64,000 bases of DNA from GCA-002793235 sp965267355 (GCA_965267355.1 OZ253956.1:1550001-1614000); one strand, 5' to 3'; counted from the first letter of the stretch, positions 24,327 through 33,587 are shown. Made by a program: numbers and translations. The notes: a model not told the origin generated them from the letters alone.

Positions 24327-25167
24327 TTACCTGATATTATTGTTGTTACTTTCCGCTTTTGGGTTAAAAGCTCAAATTGCTAACGATGTAGTAGGAGCAA
24401 ATGCTACCGCAATGGGTGGCTACAATGTCACTCTATCAGATGTTTGGTCTGCTAATAATAATCAGGCAGGTTTGGGTTTTGTAACTGATATTTCCGGAGG
24501 AATTTTTTATGAGAATCGATTTTTATTAAAGGAAACAAGTTATCGGGCAGGAGCATTTGTGTTGCCAGTTAAGACAGGAGCTTTCGGATTAAGTGTAGCA
24601 TCTTTTGGGTATGAGTTGTATAGTGAAACGAAAGCAGGTCTTTCTTACGGACAACGGTTAGGAGATAAAGTATCAGTTGGTGTTCAGCTTAATTACTTAA
24701 ATACCAATTTGAGTCAGGATTATGGTAGCAGAAATACAATTACTGGAGCAGTAGGTTTAATTGCCCGAATGAATGAAGAAATATCAATAGGTGTTCACGT
24801 TTACAATCCTACCAGAAGTCAATTGGCTGAGTATGACAATGAAAAAGTACCAACTGTAATGAAGTTAGGATTAGATTACCGTTTTTCAGAAAAAGTAATG
24901 ATGGGTGTAGAGACGGAAAAAGATATGAATGCTGCTGCGGTTGTTAAAGCAGGTTTAGAATATCATATTACAGAAATTTTATATTTAAGAGGAGGAATTT
25001 CTACCAATCCCACCTTAAGTTCTTTTGGTTTTGGTTTGCAAATGAAGAATTTCAAAATGGATATTTCTTCTTCTTTCCATCAAACATTGGGTGTTACTCC
25101 AGGTATATCCTTGGTTTATCAAAAACAAAAACCGACTAAAACAACGGCTACACCTAGCATTCAATGA
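24316..25167 (+). CDS. PorV/PorQ-like outer-membrane beta-barrel protein
   Basis: A 283-residue protein with a signal peptide ending in GLKAQ and a mature start NDVVGANATAMGGYNVTLSDVWSANN. That opening resembles the GARAxGMGGAxxAxxDDxxAxxxNPA pattern at the N-terminus of PorV/PorQ/FadL-like barrels, with many alternating strands following. PorV and PorQ are T9SS-linked, but this one is not similar enough by eye to call either. The C-terminal KQKPTKTTATPSIQ is a polar tail. Overlap with paaY upstream and the HhH-barrel gene downstream suggests that the two outer-membrane proteins work together. Confidence 0.7.
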   Translation: MKNNYLILLLLLSAFGLKAQIANDVVGANATAMGGYNVTLSDVWSANNNQAGLGFVTDISGGIFYENRFLLKETSYRAGAFVLPVKTGAFGLSVASFGYELYSETKAGLSYGQRLGDKVSVGVQLNYLNTNLSQDYGSRNTITGAVGLIARMNEEISIGVHVYNPTRSQLAEYDNEKVPTVMKLGLDYRFSEKVMMGVETEKDMNAAAVVKAGLEYHITEILYLRGGISTNPTLSSFGFGLQMKNFKMDISSSFHQTLGVTPGISLVYQKQKPTKTTATPSIQ

Positions 25168-27251
25168 GGTATTTAATATTAATATTTTTATTATTTCCTT
25201 TTGTGCTCTTTGCTCAAATCAAAGAAGAAGAGAAGAATGCTATTATTGAAAAACGAGTAGAATACTTGGTTGAGGATGCTGAAGAATCAGATGCAGATTA
25301 TACTACTCTTTTTGATAACCTTTCATATTATTACGATCATCCATTAAATCTAAATCGGGCTGATGTAAACGATTTAGAGTTGTTAGGTCTGTTAACGAGT
25401 ATTCAAATCAACAATCTGTTGGCTCACATTGAAAAAAATGGCAAACTGATGACCTTGGAGGAGTTACAAACTGTAGATGGCTTTGATTTAGAAGTAATAA
25501 AGATGTTGCTGCCATTTGTAAAAACTTTTTCAGATGTTGATGATGCACAGTTGAGTTTAGGTGAATTGTTACGTAATGGAGAGAATACTTTGTTTTTGCG
25601 ATACCAACAAGTACTAGAGGAGAAAAAAGGGTTTAGTCCAGCTACTGATTCCGCTTTGGCTGCCAGCCCAAATTCAAGATATAAAGGAGATCCAACAAAG
25701 CTATATACACGTTATCGATATAAATATGGTAACCACATTAGTTTGGGGTTTACTGCTGAAAAAGATGCAGGCGAAGAATTTTTTAAAGGTTCTCAACCCA
25801 ATGGTTTTGATTTTTATTCTGCTCATTTCTTTTTGCGTAATCAGGGTTTTGTAAAGCAGTTGGCTATTGGTGATTTTCAAGCACAATTTGGGCAAGGACT
25901 AACTTATTGGTCGGGTAGAGCTTTTGGTAAATCAGCTGATATTTTAAATGTAAAAAGAAGTGCAACCGGTTTAAGGCCTTATGCATCTGTTGATGAGAAT
26001 TTATTTTTGAGAGGTGGTGGAGTTACCCTTGGTTTTGGTAAGGTGGAAATCACTTCATTTTATTCTTACAACCAAATGGATGGAAATATTAGTGTAGCCG
26101 ATTCTTCCTCGCAAGATTTAGATGCTTTGGCTGTTAGTTCCATACAGTTAACAGGTTTGCACAGAACACATAACGAAATTGAAGATAAAGATGCCATTAC
26201 ACAACAACAAATGGGGGGGCATGTAGCTTATAAAACTCGGAGGTTAGATATTGGTGTTACGGGAGTTCACAGCAACATTGATGCTGATTTTGAACCCAAT
26301 TTACAAACTTACAGCCAGTTTAGAAATTCAGATAATCAACAAACCAACTTAGGGTTAGATTACAATTGGATATACAAAAACTTTAACTTTTTTGGTGAGT
26401 ATTCTCAAAGCGTAGGTGCTGGAGCTGGTTTTGTAACAGGTGCTTTAGTAACCCTAGATCCTCGTTTATCTATGGTAGCTTTATATAGAGATTACGATAG
26501 AGATTTTCAGCCCATAGCCAGTGCTGGTATTGGTGAGGGATCAACCAACGAAAATGAGAAAGGAACCTTGTTAGGTATTGTGGCTAAGCCTATGCGAAAG
26601 TTTACCTTATCAGCTTATTACGATCAGTTTACTTTCCCTTGGTTGAAATATCAGATAAATGCACCAAGTAGAGGTTATCAGTATTTGGCTCAATTGACAT
26701 ACAAACCCAACAAAAAATTAGAAATGTATGTAAGGATAAGAGAACGAGATAAATTGGAAAATACTGATGTTGATTTGAATGAAGGGATAGATTATCTGGT
26801 GCATGAAAAACAAACTAATTACCGGTACAATTATAGTTTAAAAGTTTCAGAATCTTTTAAGTTAAAGGGTAGAGTGGAGTTGGTGAATTATAATAAAGAA
26901 GAAAATCCTTATGAAACTGGGTACTTAATTTATCAGGATGTGGTTTATAAACCAAAAAGTAGTCCTTTTTCATTTTCGTTTAGGTACGGAATATTTGATA
27001 CTGATTCGTACAACAGTAGAATTTACGCTTACGAGAATGATATTTTATATGTATTCTCCATACCAGCTTATTATAACCGAGGAACACGTACATACTTAAC
27101 TACCAGGTATAAGATTAAAAAAGGGATTGATTTATGGGTGCGTTACGGAGCTACTTTTTTTGATGATATTGATGTAATCAGTTCTGGCTTAGAAGAAATA
27201 CAAGGGAATACACGTTCGGAAGTAAAAGCACAGTTGAGATTTAGGTTTTAA
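25164..27251 (+). CDS. Helix-hairpin-helix plus beta-barrel outer-membrane protein
   Basis: A 695-residue exported protein. A signal peptide ends in VLFAQ (about 18). Residues about 55-115 contain tandem helix-hairpin-helix elements (PLNLNRADVNDLELLGLLT, LQTVDGFDLEVIKMLLPF) of the ComEA/DUF655 type. The remaining 570 residues look like a large beta-barrel: aromatic-rich alternating strands, GDFQAQFGQGLTYWSGRAFGKS, and a C-terminal strand ending KAQLRFRF with a terminal phenylalanine, typical of outer-membrane proteins. HhH domains usually bind DNA, which is odd for an outer-membrane protein. This architecture occurs in other Bacteroidota as an uncharacterised family (from memory). Its start overlaps the stop of the previous gene (ATGA). 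Confidence 0.8.
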   Translation: MRYLILIFLLFPFVLFAQIKEEEKNAIIEKRVEYLVEDAEESDADYTTLFDNLSYYYDHPLNLNRADVNDLELLGLLTSIQINNLLAHIEKNGKLMTLEELQTVDGFDLEVIKMLLPFVKTFSDVDDAQLSLGELLRNGENTLFLRYQQVLEEKKGFSPATDSALAASPNSRYKGDPTKLYTRYRYKYGNHISLGFTAEKDAGEEFFKGSQPNGFDFYSAHFFLRNQGFVKQLAIGDFQAQFGQGLTYWSGRAFGKSADILNVKRSATGLRPYASVDENLFLRGGGVTLGFGKVEITSFYSYNQMDGNISVADSSSQDLDALAVSSIQLTGLHRTHNEIEDKDAITQQQMGGHVAYKTRRLDIGVTGVHSNIDADFEPNLQTYSQFRNSDNQQTNLGLDYNWIYKNFNFFGEYSQSVGAGAGFVTGALVTLDPRLSMVALYRDYDRDFQPIASAGIGEGSTNENEKGTLLGIVAKPMRKFTLSAYYDQFTFPWLKYQINAPSRGYQYLAQLTYKPNKKLEMYVRIRERDKLENTDVDLNEGIDYLVHEKQTNYRYNYSLKVSESFKLKGRVELVNYNKEENPYETGYLIYQDVVYKPKSSPFSFSFRYGIFDTDSYNSRIYAYENDILYVFSIPAYYNRGTRTYLTTRYKIKKGIDLWVRYGATFFDDIDVISSGLEEIQGNTRSEVKAQLRFRF

Positions 27252-27309
27252 GTTATTCTAAAATTAAAACGCAAACATTAAAAATTACTTATACACATTG
27301 TTGTGCTTA

Positions 27310-28374
27310 CTACTTGTTTGATTTTTTCATTTTCTTATAGTTTTTTATCATTTTCCCAAAATCTTTGTCCTTTCTTCGTTTTTCGGCTACGGTTGATTCA
27401 TAATGTTCTTTCTCTCGCTCCATTTTCAAAAAATTCTCGAAATGCGATTTCTCTATCTGTCCATTATTTATTGCTAATTGAACCGCACAATTACTTTCAG
27501 AGGTGTGGGTACAATCCGAAAACTTACAACTTTGTGCCAAGTCATATATTTTTTCAAATGTACTTTCTATTCCTAATGTACTATCAGTAATACCTACTTC
27601 TCGCATTCCTGGATTGTCAATAAGTATAGCTCCATTTATCATAGGTATTAATTCACGATGTGTAGTAACGTGCTTACCTCTATCAATACTTTCGCTAATA
27701 TCGGCTGTTTTCATTCGACTTCCCCCAATCAAGTTGTTAATCAGGGATGATTTTCCTACACCTGAAGAACCAAGAAGACAATATGTCTTTCCTTTATAAA
27801 GAAGTTTTTTCAATTTATCTATTCCAGTCTTTGTTTCATTACTTACGTGGATAAGAGGAACACTTTCAACTCTGACCTTTATTTTGTTGAGCAAATCATT
27901 CAAGTTTTGTTCGTCCGTTAAGTCTGTTTTAGTTATAACAATTATAGGCTCAATCTTGGAAGTATAGCAAAGGGTTAAATATCTTTCCAATCGATTAATG
28001 TTAAAATCTCTATTTACCGATTGCACAATTAAGCCATAATCGATATTGCTGGCAATTATTTGTAACTCACCAAACTTGTTCACAGCTTGTCTCGAAAGAT
28101 TTGAAAATCTAGGTAGAATACTATGAATAATTGCAAAATTGGGTTCATGATTTATTAAAGAAACCCAATCTCCAACAGCAGGAAAATCTTTACGACTTTT
28201 GGCAGAAAACCTTAAATTCCCTGTAATCTCTGCTTCAAATTCACCTTTTTCATTGCTTACAATATACCGTTCCTTATGTTCGGCTATTACACGTCCAATT
28301 TCAAAATCCTCAAGATTATTATCCAGTCTTAATTTTGTGAGGTAATTATTATATCCTAAATCTTGAAGTGTCAT
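27310..28374 (-). CDS. rsgA: Ribosome small-subunit-dependent GTPase A
   Basis: A circularly permuted GTPase of 354 residues that helps the late maturation of the 30S subunit. An N-terminal OB-fold (about 15-90) is followed by the GTPase motifs in permuted order: G4 as ITKTDLTD, then G1 GSSGVGKSS, then G3 DNPGMRE. The C-terminal zinc site is CKFSDCTHTSESNC (three Cys and one His), followed by a lysine-rich helix KKRKDKDFGKMIKNYKKMKK. Here the gene stands alone between the HhH-barrel gene and an MBL-fold gene. No terminator is visible at its 3' end, which converges with the upstream gene 58 bases away. Confidence 0.95.
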   Translation of the reverse strand: MTLQDLGYNNYLTKLRLDNNLEDFEIGRVIAEHKERYIVSNEKGEFEAEITGNLRFSAKSRKDFPAVGDWVSLINHEPNFAIIHSILPRFSNLSRQAVNKFGELQIIASNIDYGLIVQSVNRDFNINRLERYLTLCYTSKIEPIIVITKTDLTDEQNLNDLLNKIKVRVESVPLIHVSNETKTGIDKLKKLLYKGKTYCLLGSSGVGKSSLINNLIGGSRMKTADISESIDRGKHVTTHRELIPMINGAILIDNPGMREVGITDSTLGIESTFEKIYDLAQSCKFSDCTHTSESNCAVQLAINNGQIEKSHFENFLKMEREKEHYESTVAEKRRKDKDFGKMIKNYKKMKKSNK

Positions 28375-28402
28375 AGTTTCTATATATTCTTGATAAGTTT
28401 TG

Positions 28403-29197
28403 CTAATTTAACTTAATTACTTTGGTTGTGCTGTTTACCAAAGATTCAAACCGGTCTAATTTTTCTGCGTTTTTGATTTCATAGTGCATTGGAATAGTAA
28501 TTTTGGGTCTAATTTTATTAATCATCTTAGCAGCTTCCTTCTCATTCATTGTTAGGTTGTCTCCTCCAATTGGAACCAAAGCGACATTAATACCACTTAG
28601 TTCTTCCATTTCAGAAATATAGTCTGTATCTCCTGCGTGGTAAATTTTTAAACCATTTTTCAATGTAATAATATAACCTACATTTTCTTTCGATTTAGGG
28701 TGTGCTTTAATCCATAAAAGAACAGATTTTGTATTATAAGCAAAAGTTGTCTCAATGCTAAACTCTTTAAATTGTAATTGTTGATTAGGCTTTACGACTT
28801 TGACTTTGTTTTTGATATCTATCAATTTTTTTGAAACTCCTTTTGAACAAATAATCTTTGTTTCATCCTTTAAAAGGTTTTTAATATCCTTCAGAGAGAA
28901 ATGATCAGGATGCGCATGAGTAATTAAAATATAATCTGCAGGTTCAGTGCTCCCAGCTTCTACTGGGTCAATATAAATAACCTTATCATCAGCTTTCAAT
29001 TGAAAACTCGAAGGGAAGAAGTGAGATTTATTTACCTTGATTGCACCCCAGGTTTTTAGGGTTGTATTTTTTCCAATAGTTATGTGTTGTGGAATTGGAA
29101 TTCTCTTTTCGCTTATTGTTACTTTTACCATAGTGCAGCCTTGATTAATTATTAATGCTAAACAAAGCATCAAAACGTGTGATTTGTTAAACTCCAT
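28403..29197 (-). CDS. MBL-fold metallo-hydrolase (UlaG-like), exported
   Basis: A 264-residue metallo-beta-lactamase-fold hydrolase. The zinc motif THAHPDH gives H94, H96, D98 and H99. Downstream HAGDTDY and a final PMHYE complete the ligands, a pattern shared with UlaG and YtnP-like lactonases or phosphodiesterases. The substrate is unknown. The N-terminus has a hydrophobic segment followed by INQGC (Cys21), which may be a lipoprotein or simple signal, although the residue before QGC is not ideal for a lipobox. A lipid anchor would put it in the periplasm. It shares the orientation of the upstream TetR gene, 61 bases apart. Possible promoter box TAATTTTG is just before it on its strand. Confidence 0.85.
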   Translation of the reverse strand: MEFNKSHVLMLCLALIINQGCTMVKVTISEKRIPIPQHITIGKNTTLKTWGAIKVNKSHFFPSSFQLKADDKVIYIDPVEAGSTEPADYILITHAHPDHFSLKDIKNLLKDETKIICSKGVSKKLIDIKNKVKVVKPNQQLQFKEFSIETTFAYNTKSVLLWIKAHPKSKENVGYIITLKNGLKIYHAGDTDYISEMEELSGINVALVPIGGDNLTMNEKEAAKMINKIRPKITIPMHYEIKNAEKLDRFESLVNSTTKVIKLN

Positions 29198-29258
29198 TTT
29201 TAATCTACCTTTTAGACAAAATTAGAGCGTTTACATATCAGATTTTAGACGCTACCGT

Positions 29259-29798
29259 CTATTTTGATTGCTTAAAAAGGAGCACCATTTGCCGAATATT
29301 TGCAAAGTATGCTTCTAGCCATGACTCGTTCAGGGTCTCGTCTGTAATTTGAAGATAAAAATTCTCCAAACTAAGGTGTAGAACCATTTGTGCTAAAGCA
29401 CCATTTTCCGATAAGGAAATGATGTTTTTCCATACAGGAAGTAAGCCCTGAACGGAAAATTGAATGATTTGATCGAGATATTCTTTAAATTCAGGGTTGT
29501 TTCTATGAATTCTCAGTTGACGATTAAATAATAGATCGATTTTGTGCTCAAGGATAATGGATATTAATTCTTGCTCACCCTTTGCGGCTGATTCTATTTT
29601 TGAAATGGCTTTTGCCCGACTCAGGTGTAACTCTAACAATCTTTCTGTAAAAACTTCTAGGTCAGCAAAGAAATGATAGAAGGAAGATTTATTCTTCCCT
29701 ACTTCTTTAGCCAGTCTTTCTATCCTGAGGCCGTTAGGTCCATTATATGCAAAACACTTGTAGCCTGTTTCTAACCATATTTTTTCTGCCTCTCTCAT
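29259..29798 (-). CDS. TetR-family transcriptional regulator
   Basis: A 179-residue TetR-type regulator. The N-terminal helix-turn-helix covers about residues 5-50 with GLRIERLAKEVGKNKSSFYHFF. The ligand-binding domain is not like any I can name. The ATG at 29798 is chosen, since an in-frame GTG at 29825 adds nine residues without conserved character. By position it may control the MBL-fold hydrolase just downstream in the same direction or the DUF3817 membrane protein. No clear operator palindrome was seen in the 170 bases upstream, which contain only a loose inverted repeat near 29940. Confidence 0.85.
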   Translation of the reverse strand: MREAEKIWLETGYKCFAYNGPNGLRIERLAKEVGKNKSSFYHFFADLEVFTERLLELHLSRAKAISKIESAAKGEQELISIILEHKIDLLFNRQLRIHRNNPEFKEYLDQIIQFSVQGLLPVWKNIISLSENGALAQMVLHLSLENFYLQITDETLNESWLEAYFANIRQMVLLFKQSK

Positions 29799-29968
29799 GT
29801 TGAAGCACTTTTTCACATTAATCACAACTTACGGATAAAGAACATTAGTGCTCTTTACCTACACTATATTTTACTTAAAATAAGCATAATTTATTGTAAA
29901 TTCATTGCTGATATTATCATTAGTTATTTTTTAAACACTTACAAATAATTGTAGTTGTTTGTGAACGG

Positions 29969-30256
29969 TTACTTTGTTCTAAACCACTTTTTATCGGCAT
30001 AAAAAGTTCCAAAAGGTATCCATGCAGCTGCAAAGGCACCAACAGTTTTACCTGCGGTCCATTTATATTTAAGATGTACCATTAGTAAATTAATTACATA
30101 AAGTATAAACAATACCCCATGAGCCATTCCAATAATTTTTACAGCTTGTGGCTTGTCCCAATAATATTTTAAAGGCATTGCAATAAAAACTAAGGTAATT
30201 AATGATAAACCTTCAAGTAAAGCAACTAAACGTAAAACGCTTAAGGATGATTTCAT
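29969..30256 (-). CDS. DUF3817 integral membrane protein
   Basis: A 95-residue inner-membrane protein of the DUF3817 family (unknown function). Three hydrophobic segments are seen at about 5-27, 40-62 and 68-86. The typical family residues are LRLVALLEGLSLITLVFIAMPLKY and the histidine in GMAHGVLFILYVI. It is divergent from the alpha/beta hydrolase gene, and 112 bases with the likely promoters of both lie between. The region upstream of the TetR gene is just behind its stop. Confidence 0.88.
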   Translation of the reverse strand: MKSSLSVLRLVALLEGLSLITLVFIAMPLKYYWDKPQAVKIIGMAHGVLFILYVINLLMVHLKYKWTAGKTVGAFAAAWIPFGTFYADKKWFRTK

Positions 30257-30368
30257 TTAATGAACAATTTGGATGATTAAAGGTAACGAAAAAAAGAACA
30301 TTTTGTAAGGTTGAGAGATAAAATGAAATAACTTAAATTTACATTTTAGGTTGATTTCTGATTTTTAA

Positions 30369-31160
30369 ATGAAAAACCAATCCATAAAATTTAAAGGAAT
30401 TGATGTAAGTTTTACTGATGAGGGTAAAGGCAAAGTTATTGTGTTTTTGCACGGTTTTTTGGGCGATAAAACTGTTTGGAAAAATTTCACCAAATCCTTT
30501 CCTAAATCTATTAACCGTATAATTACTATTGATTTGTTAGGGCATGGCAAAACTGCTTGTTTAAGCTATGTACATACCATGGATGAAATGGCAGAGGCTG
30601 TGTATGCTGTATTGAAACATTTAAAAATCAAAAGGTACTATTTGGTTGGGCACTCTATGGGTGGTTATGTGAGTTTAGCTCTAGCTGAGCAATACCCTGA
30701 TGATATTAGAGGTTTGTGTATGTTTCATTCCACTGCTAAAGGTGATAGTACTGAAAAGCAAAAAGATAGAGACAGAGCGATTAAAGTAGTAAAGCGTAAT
30801 GTGAAAATATTTATCGATGAGGCTATTCCAAATCTTTTTAATACCAATTATAAACCCAATAAAAGAGGAATTGATCAGGCTAAAAAGATTGCATTAAACA
30901 CATTAAAACAAGGAATTGTTGCTGCATTAGAAGGAATGAAAAATCGAATGGAGCGAGAAATAGTTTTAAAGTTTGCACCTTACCCTGTGTTGTACATTAT
31001 TGGAAAAGAAGATAATATTTTACCGTATCAAGATTTAATGCAACAAGCTGGTCTTTCAGAAAATGGTACGTACGTTTTGTTAGATAAAGTGGGGCATATG
31101 GGTTTTTACGAAGCAAAAAAAGAAACTGTAAAAGCAGTTCGGGAGTTTACTTCCCATTAA
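30369..31160 (+). CDS. Alpha/beta hydrolase
   Basis: A 263-residue alpha/beta-hydrolase-fold enzyme. Visible are the oxyanion region HGFLGDKTVW (about 28), nucleophile elbow GHSMGG with Ser96, acid residue in IGKEDN (about 217-222) and catalytic histidine in VGHMGFYE (near 243). It belongs broadly to the MhpC/MenH-like group; no substrate can be named. There is no signal peptide, so it acts in the cytoplasm. Its 3' end overlaps that of pth on the other strand by 14 bases. Confidence 0.88.
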   Translation: MKNQSIKFKGIDVSFTDEGKGKVIVFLHGFLGDKTVWKNFTKSFPKSINRIITIDLLGHGKTACLSYVHTMDEMAEAVYAVLKHLKIKRYYLVGHSMGGYVSLALAEQYPDDIRGLCMFHSTAKGDSTEKQKDRDRAIKVVKRNVKIFIDEAIPNLFNTNYKPNKRGIDQAKKIALNTLKQGIVAALEGMKNRMEREIVLKFAPYPVLYIIGKEDNILPYQDLMQQAGLSENGTYVLLDKVGHMGFYEAKKETVKAVREFTSH

Positions 31161-31710
31161 ATTCATTCATGGTTCGGCTTAAACCGATAGTGCCAAAAGA
31201 TTTGATGGCTTCTGTAGCTTTTTTTAATCTTTCGGGGAGTTGTTCCTGTTCTTCTGGAGCAAACTTTCCTAATACATGATTGATTTGTTTACCTTTTACA
31301 AAGTTACTACCCACACCAAATCGCAAACGAGGAAAATTAGCATTTCCTAAAACTCTGATAATGTCTTTTAGCCCATTATGTCCGCCATCACTTCCTTTTC
31401 CTTTTAACCGAATAGTTCCAAAAGGCAAGGCAATATCGTCAGTAATCACTAATAGATTTTCAGGTTTAATTTTTTCTGCTTGAAGGTAGTAATTTACTGC
31501 TTTACCACTCAGGTTCATGTAGGTGGAAGGTTTTACCAAAATAAAGGTTCTACCTTTAAATTTAAGTGTAGCAGTATCACCAAGTTTGTTTGGCTCAAAA
31601 AAAATATTGGATGCTTTAGCTAAAGCATCCAATATCATAAAACCAATATTATGTCGAGTATTTTTGTATTCGGCACCTATATTACCAAGGCCTACAACTA
31701 AATACTTCAT
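31147..31710 (-). CDS. pth: Peptidyl-tRNA hydrolase
   Basis: Frees tRNA from dropped-off peptidyl-tRNA. The 187-residue protein has the diagnostic N-terminus VGLGNIGAEYKNTRHNIGF with Asn10 and the catalytic His20, later TYMNLSGKAV, and the conserved Asp in VITDDIALPFG. It sits last in the prs-rplY-pth group, which is conserved in order in many bacteria. It starts 8 bases after the rplY stop. Its end overlaps the alpha/beta hydrolase gene by 14 bases in convergent orientation. Confidence 0.97.
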   Translation of the reverse strand: MKYLVVGLGNIGAEYKNTRHNIGFMILDALAKASNIFFEPNKLGDTATLKFKGRTFILVKPSTYMNLSGKAVNYYLQAEKIKPENLLVITDDIALPFGTIRLKGKGSDGGHNGLKDIIRVLGNANFPRLRFGVGSNFVKGKQINHVLGKFAPEEQEQLPERLKKATEAIKSFGTIGLSRTMNEFNGK

Positions 31711-31718
31711 CAGTCAAA

Positions 31719-32372
31719 TTATTCCGCAGCAGCAGGTTCTTCAGCTTTAGCTTCTTCACCACCTTCAGCTGATGCTTCTGCTCCTTCAGCACCTTCTTCA
31801 TCCTCATCTTCATCTTCGTCAGCAACAGCAACTCTAGACCTCTTAATTGCAACAACAACTGCATTATCAGCATCTAATAATCTTAATCCTTCTAACTCAA
31901 TTTCTCCTACTTTAATAGATTGACCAATTTTTAATTTGGTGATGTCTAGTTCTATATTTTCAGGTAAAGCTGATGGTAATCCGTTTACTGTTAATTTACG
32001 GGTAACCTTTCTTAATTTACCACCGTTAATTACACCTCTTGCATTACCAGTAAGTTTAACGGGTAATTTTACAGTTACTGCTTTATCTTCAAATACCTCT
32101 AAAAAGTCAACATGTAATACTCTATCAGTTACAGGATGGTATTGTACATCTTTAATAATAGCTTTAAAAGTAGTTCCGTCAACATCTAAGTCAATAAAAA
32201 ATACCTCAGGAGTTTCCACTAATTTGGTGAATTGAATTTCATTTACCGTAAAGTGACTATTTTCTTTTCCTCCGTATAATACACAAGGAATAGTTTCTTC
32301 TTTTCTAAGGGTTTTAGCATTAGATGAACCTCTTTCTGTTCTCTTGTTTCCGCTTAATGCTACAGTTTTCAT
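31719..32372 (-). CDS. rplY: 50S ribosomal protein L25 (long CTC/TL5 type)
   Basis: The 5S-rRNA-binding L25 protein in its long form of 217 residues. An N-terminal L25 domain (about 5-95, with IPCVLYGGKE) is followed by the CTC/TL5 beta domain (about 100-180). The last 35 residues are an acidic tail rich in Glu and Ala (DEDEDEDEEG), a feature seen in other Bacteroidota L25 proteins. The gene lies 23 bases after prs and 8 before pth. Confidence 0.97.
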   Translation of the reverse strand: MKTVALSGNKRTERGSSNAKTLRKEETIPCVLYGGKENSHFTVNEIQFTKLVETPEVFFIDLDVDGTTFKAIIKDVQYHPVTDRVLHVDFLEVFEDKAVTVKLPVKLTGNARGVINGGKLRKVTRKLTVNGLPSALPENIELDITKLKIGQSIKVGEIELEGLRLLDADNAVVVAIKRSRVAVADEDEDEDEEGAEGAEASAEGGEEAKAEEPAAAE

Positions 32373-32395
32373 TATCGTTTGTTTTAATAAATTTA

Positions 32396-33325
32396 TTATA
32401 CAATAAATACTTCACTAATTGATTCGTGAGTAGTTACTTTATTCATTATGTTAGCGAACAAATCGGCTACAGAAATAACCTTAATTTTTGGACTGCTTTT
32501 AGCCAAAGGTATGGTATCTGTAACTATAAGTTCTGTTAGTTGTGAATTTTCTATTCTGTCATAAGCCTCTCCTGACAAAATAGGATGGGTAGCCATTGCT
32601 CTAACGCTTTTTGCTCCGTTTTCTATCATTAAATCAGCTGCTTTAGTTAAAGTGCCAGCAGTATCTACCATATCATCTACAATAATGATATCTTTTCCTT
32701 TAACTTCACCAATCAAAAACATATTGGCTATTTCGTTGGCTTTTTTTCTGTGTTTGTAGCAAACTACCACTTCAGCATGCATATGCTTGGCGTAAGCATT
32801 GGCTCTTTTTGTACCTCCCATATCCGGAGATGCCATAGTTAGGTTTTCTAAACCTAAACTTTTAACGTAAGGAATAAATATGGTAGAAGCAAAAAGATGG
32901 TCAACAGGTACTTCAAAAAAACCTTGAATTTGATCTGCATGTAAATCCATAGTCATTATTCTGGTAACACCTGCAGCGGCAAGCATGTTGGCAACCAATT
33001 TAGCCCCAATCGGAACTCTTGGTTTGTCTTTTCTGTCTTGACGAGCTAAACCAAAATAAGGCATGATGGCAACAATTCTTCTTGCAGAAGCTCTTTTTGC
33101 AGCATCAACCATCATCAAAAGTTCCATCAAATTATCGGCAGGCGGATTGGTAGATTGGATTATGAATACATCAGACCCACGAACAGATTCTTCAAACGAA
33201 GGTTGAAATTCTCCATCACTAAAGGTGTTAATGATTACATTGCCCAATGTAGTGCCGTGGCTTTTAGCAATTTTTTCTGCTAAATCCATCGAACTCCTTC
33301 CTGCAAATATTTGAACTTTTGACAT
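32396..33325 (-). CDS. prs: Ribose-phosphate pyrophosphokinase
   Basis: Makes PRPP from ribose-5-phosphate and ATP for nucleotide, histidine and tryptophan synthesis. The 309-residue protein has the usual features: FAGRSSMDLAEKIA at the start, DLHADQIQGFF, the flexible loop near KHRKKANE, and the PRPP-binding DDMVDTAGTL. It leads the prs-rplY-pth operon and has a clear promoter (33358-33388) upstream. Confidence 0.98.
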   Translation of the reverse strand: MSKVQIFAGRSSMDLAEKIAKSHGTTLGNVIINTFSDGEFQPSFEESVRGSDVFIIQSTNPPADNLMELLMMVDAAKRASARRIVAIMPYFGLARQDRKDKPRVPIGAKLVANMLAAAGVTRIMTMDLHADQIQGFFEVPVDHLFASTIFIPYVKSLGLENLTMASPDMGGTKRANAYAKHMHAEVVVCYKHRKKANEIANMFLIGEVKGKDIIIVDDMVDTAGTLTKAADLMIENGAKSVRAMATHPILSGEAYDRIENSQLTELIVTDTIPLAKSSPKIKVISVADLFANIMNKVTTHESISEVFIV

Positions 33326-33357
33326 TTTTATTCTTTTACCCTAAAATAAAAGGGCTG

Positions 33358-33388
33358 CAAATGTATTAATTTATTTGAAGTAAGTCAA
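33358..33388 (-). promoter_or_regulatory. Bacteroidota-type promoter of prs-rplY-pth
   Basis: On the minus strand TTG (33386-33388), a 20-base spacer, and TACATTTG (33358-33365), 32 bases ahead of the prs start. It fits TTTG...TAnnTTTG. Confidence 0.72.
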
Positions 33389-33469
33389 CTATTTAGCAAT
33401 AATCTAAGCAAAAAAGTAAGCTGTTTTTTTTCTGGTCTTAAAACTATTCAATATTTTCGCACTCTGCTT

Positions 33470-33550
33470 GCCTGAGTGGCGGAATTGGTAGACGCGCACG
33501 ACTCAAACTCGTGTTCCACTGGAGTGTGGGTTCGACTCCCACCTCAGGTA
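33470..33550 (+). tRNA. tRNA-Leu (anticodon CAA)
   Basis: The acceptor stem GCCTGAG pairs with CTCAGGT (one G-U pair at the end), with discriminator A. The anticodon stem CACGA/TCGTG has loop CTCAAAC with anticodon CAA. A long variable arm and T-loop TTCGACT complete the leucine type. CCA is not encoded. Automatic ORF calling would read a false protein (MAELVDAHDSNSCSTG...) across it. Confidence 0.97.
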
Positions 33551-33556
33551 CAAATT

Positions 33557-33587
33557 GAGCTTCTAGAAATAGAGGCTCTTTTTTTTT
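33557..33587 (+). terminator. Terminator of tRNA-Leu
   Basis: GAGCTTCT (33557-33564) pairs with AGAGGCTC (33571-33578, one G-T pair) around a six-base loop, followed by nine T. It lies just behind the tRNA. Confidence 0.85.

Noticed and set aside
24316..25167. Calling the barrel PorV or PorQ
   Set aside because: Only the N-terminal glycine-rich pattern is similar; no other T9SS core genes are nearby.
27250..27310. Sequence around ACATTGTTGTGC behind the HhH gene as an integron attC site
   Set aside because: No matching RYYYAAC partner or symmetric arms; no integron integrase in the window.
29936..29965. Loose inverted repeat ACAAA...TTTGT upstream of the TetR gene as an operator
   Set aside because: Only five bases per arm in AT-rich DNA and located behind the DUF3817 gene's stop; too weak to call.
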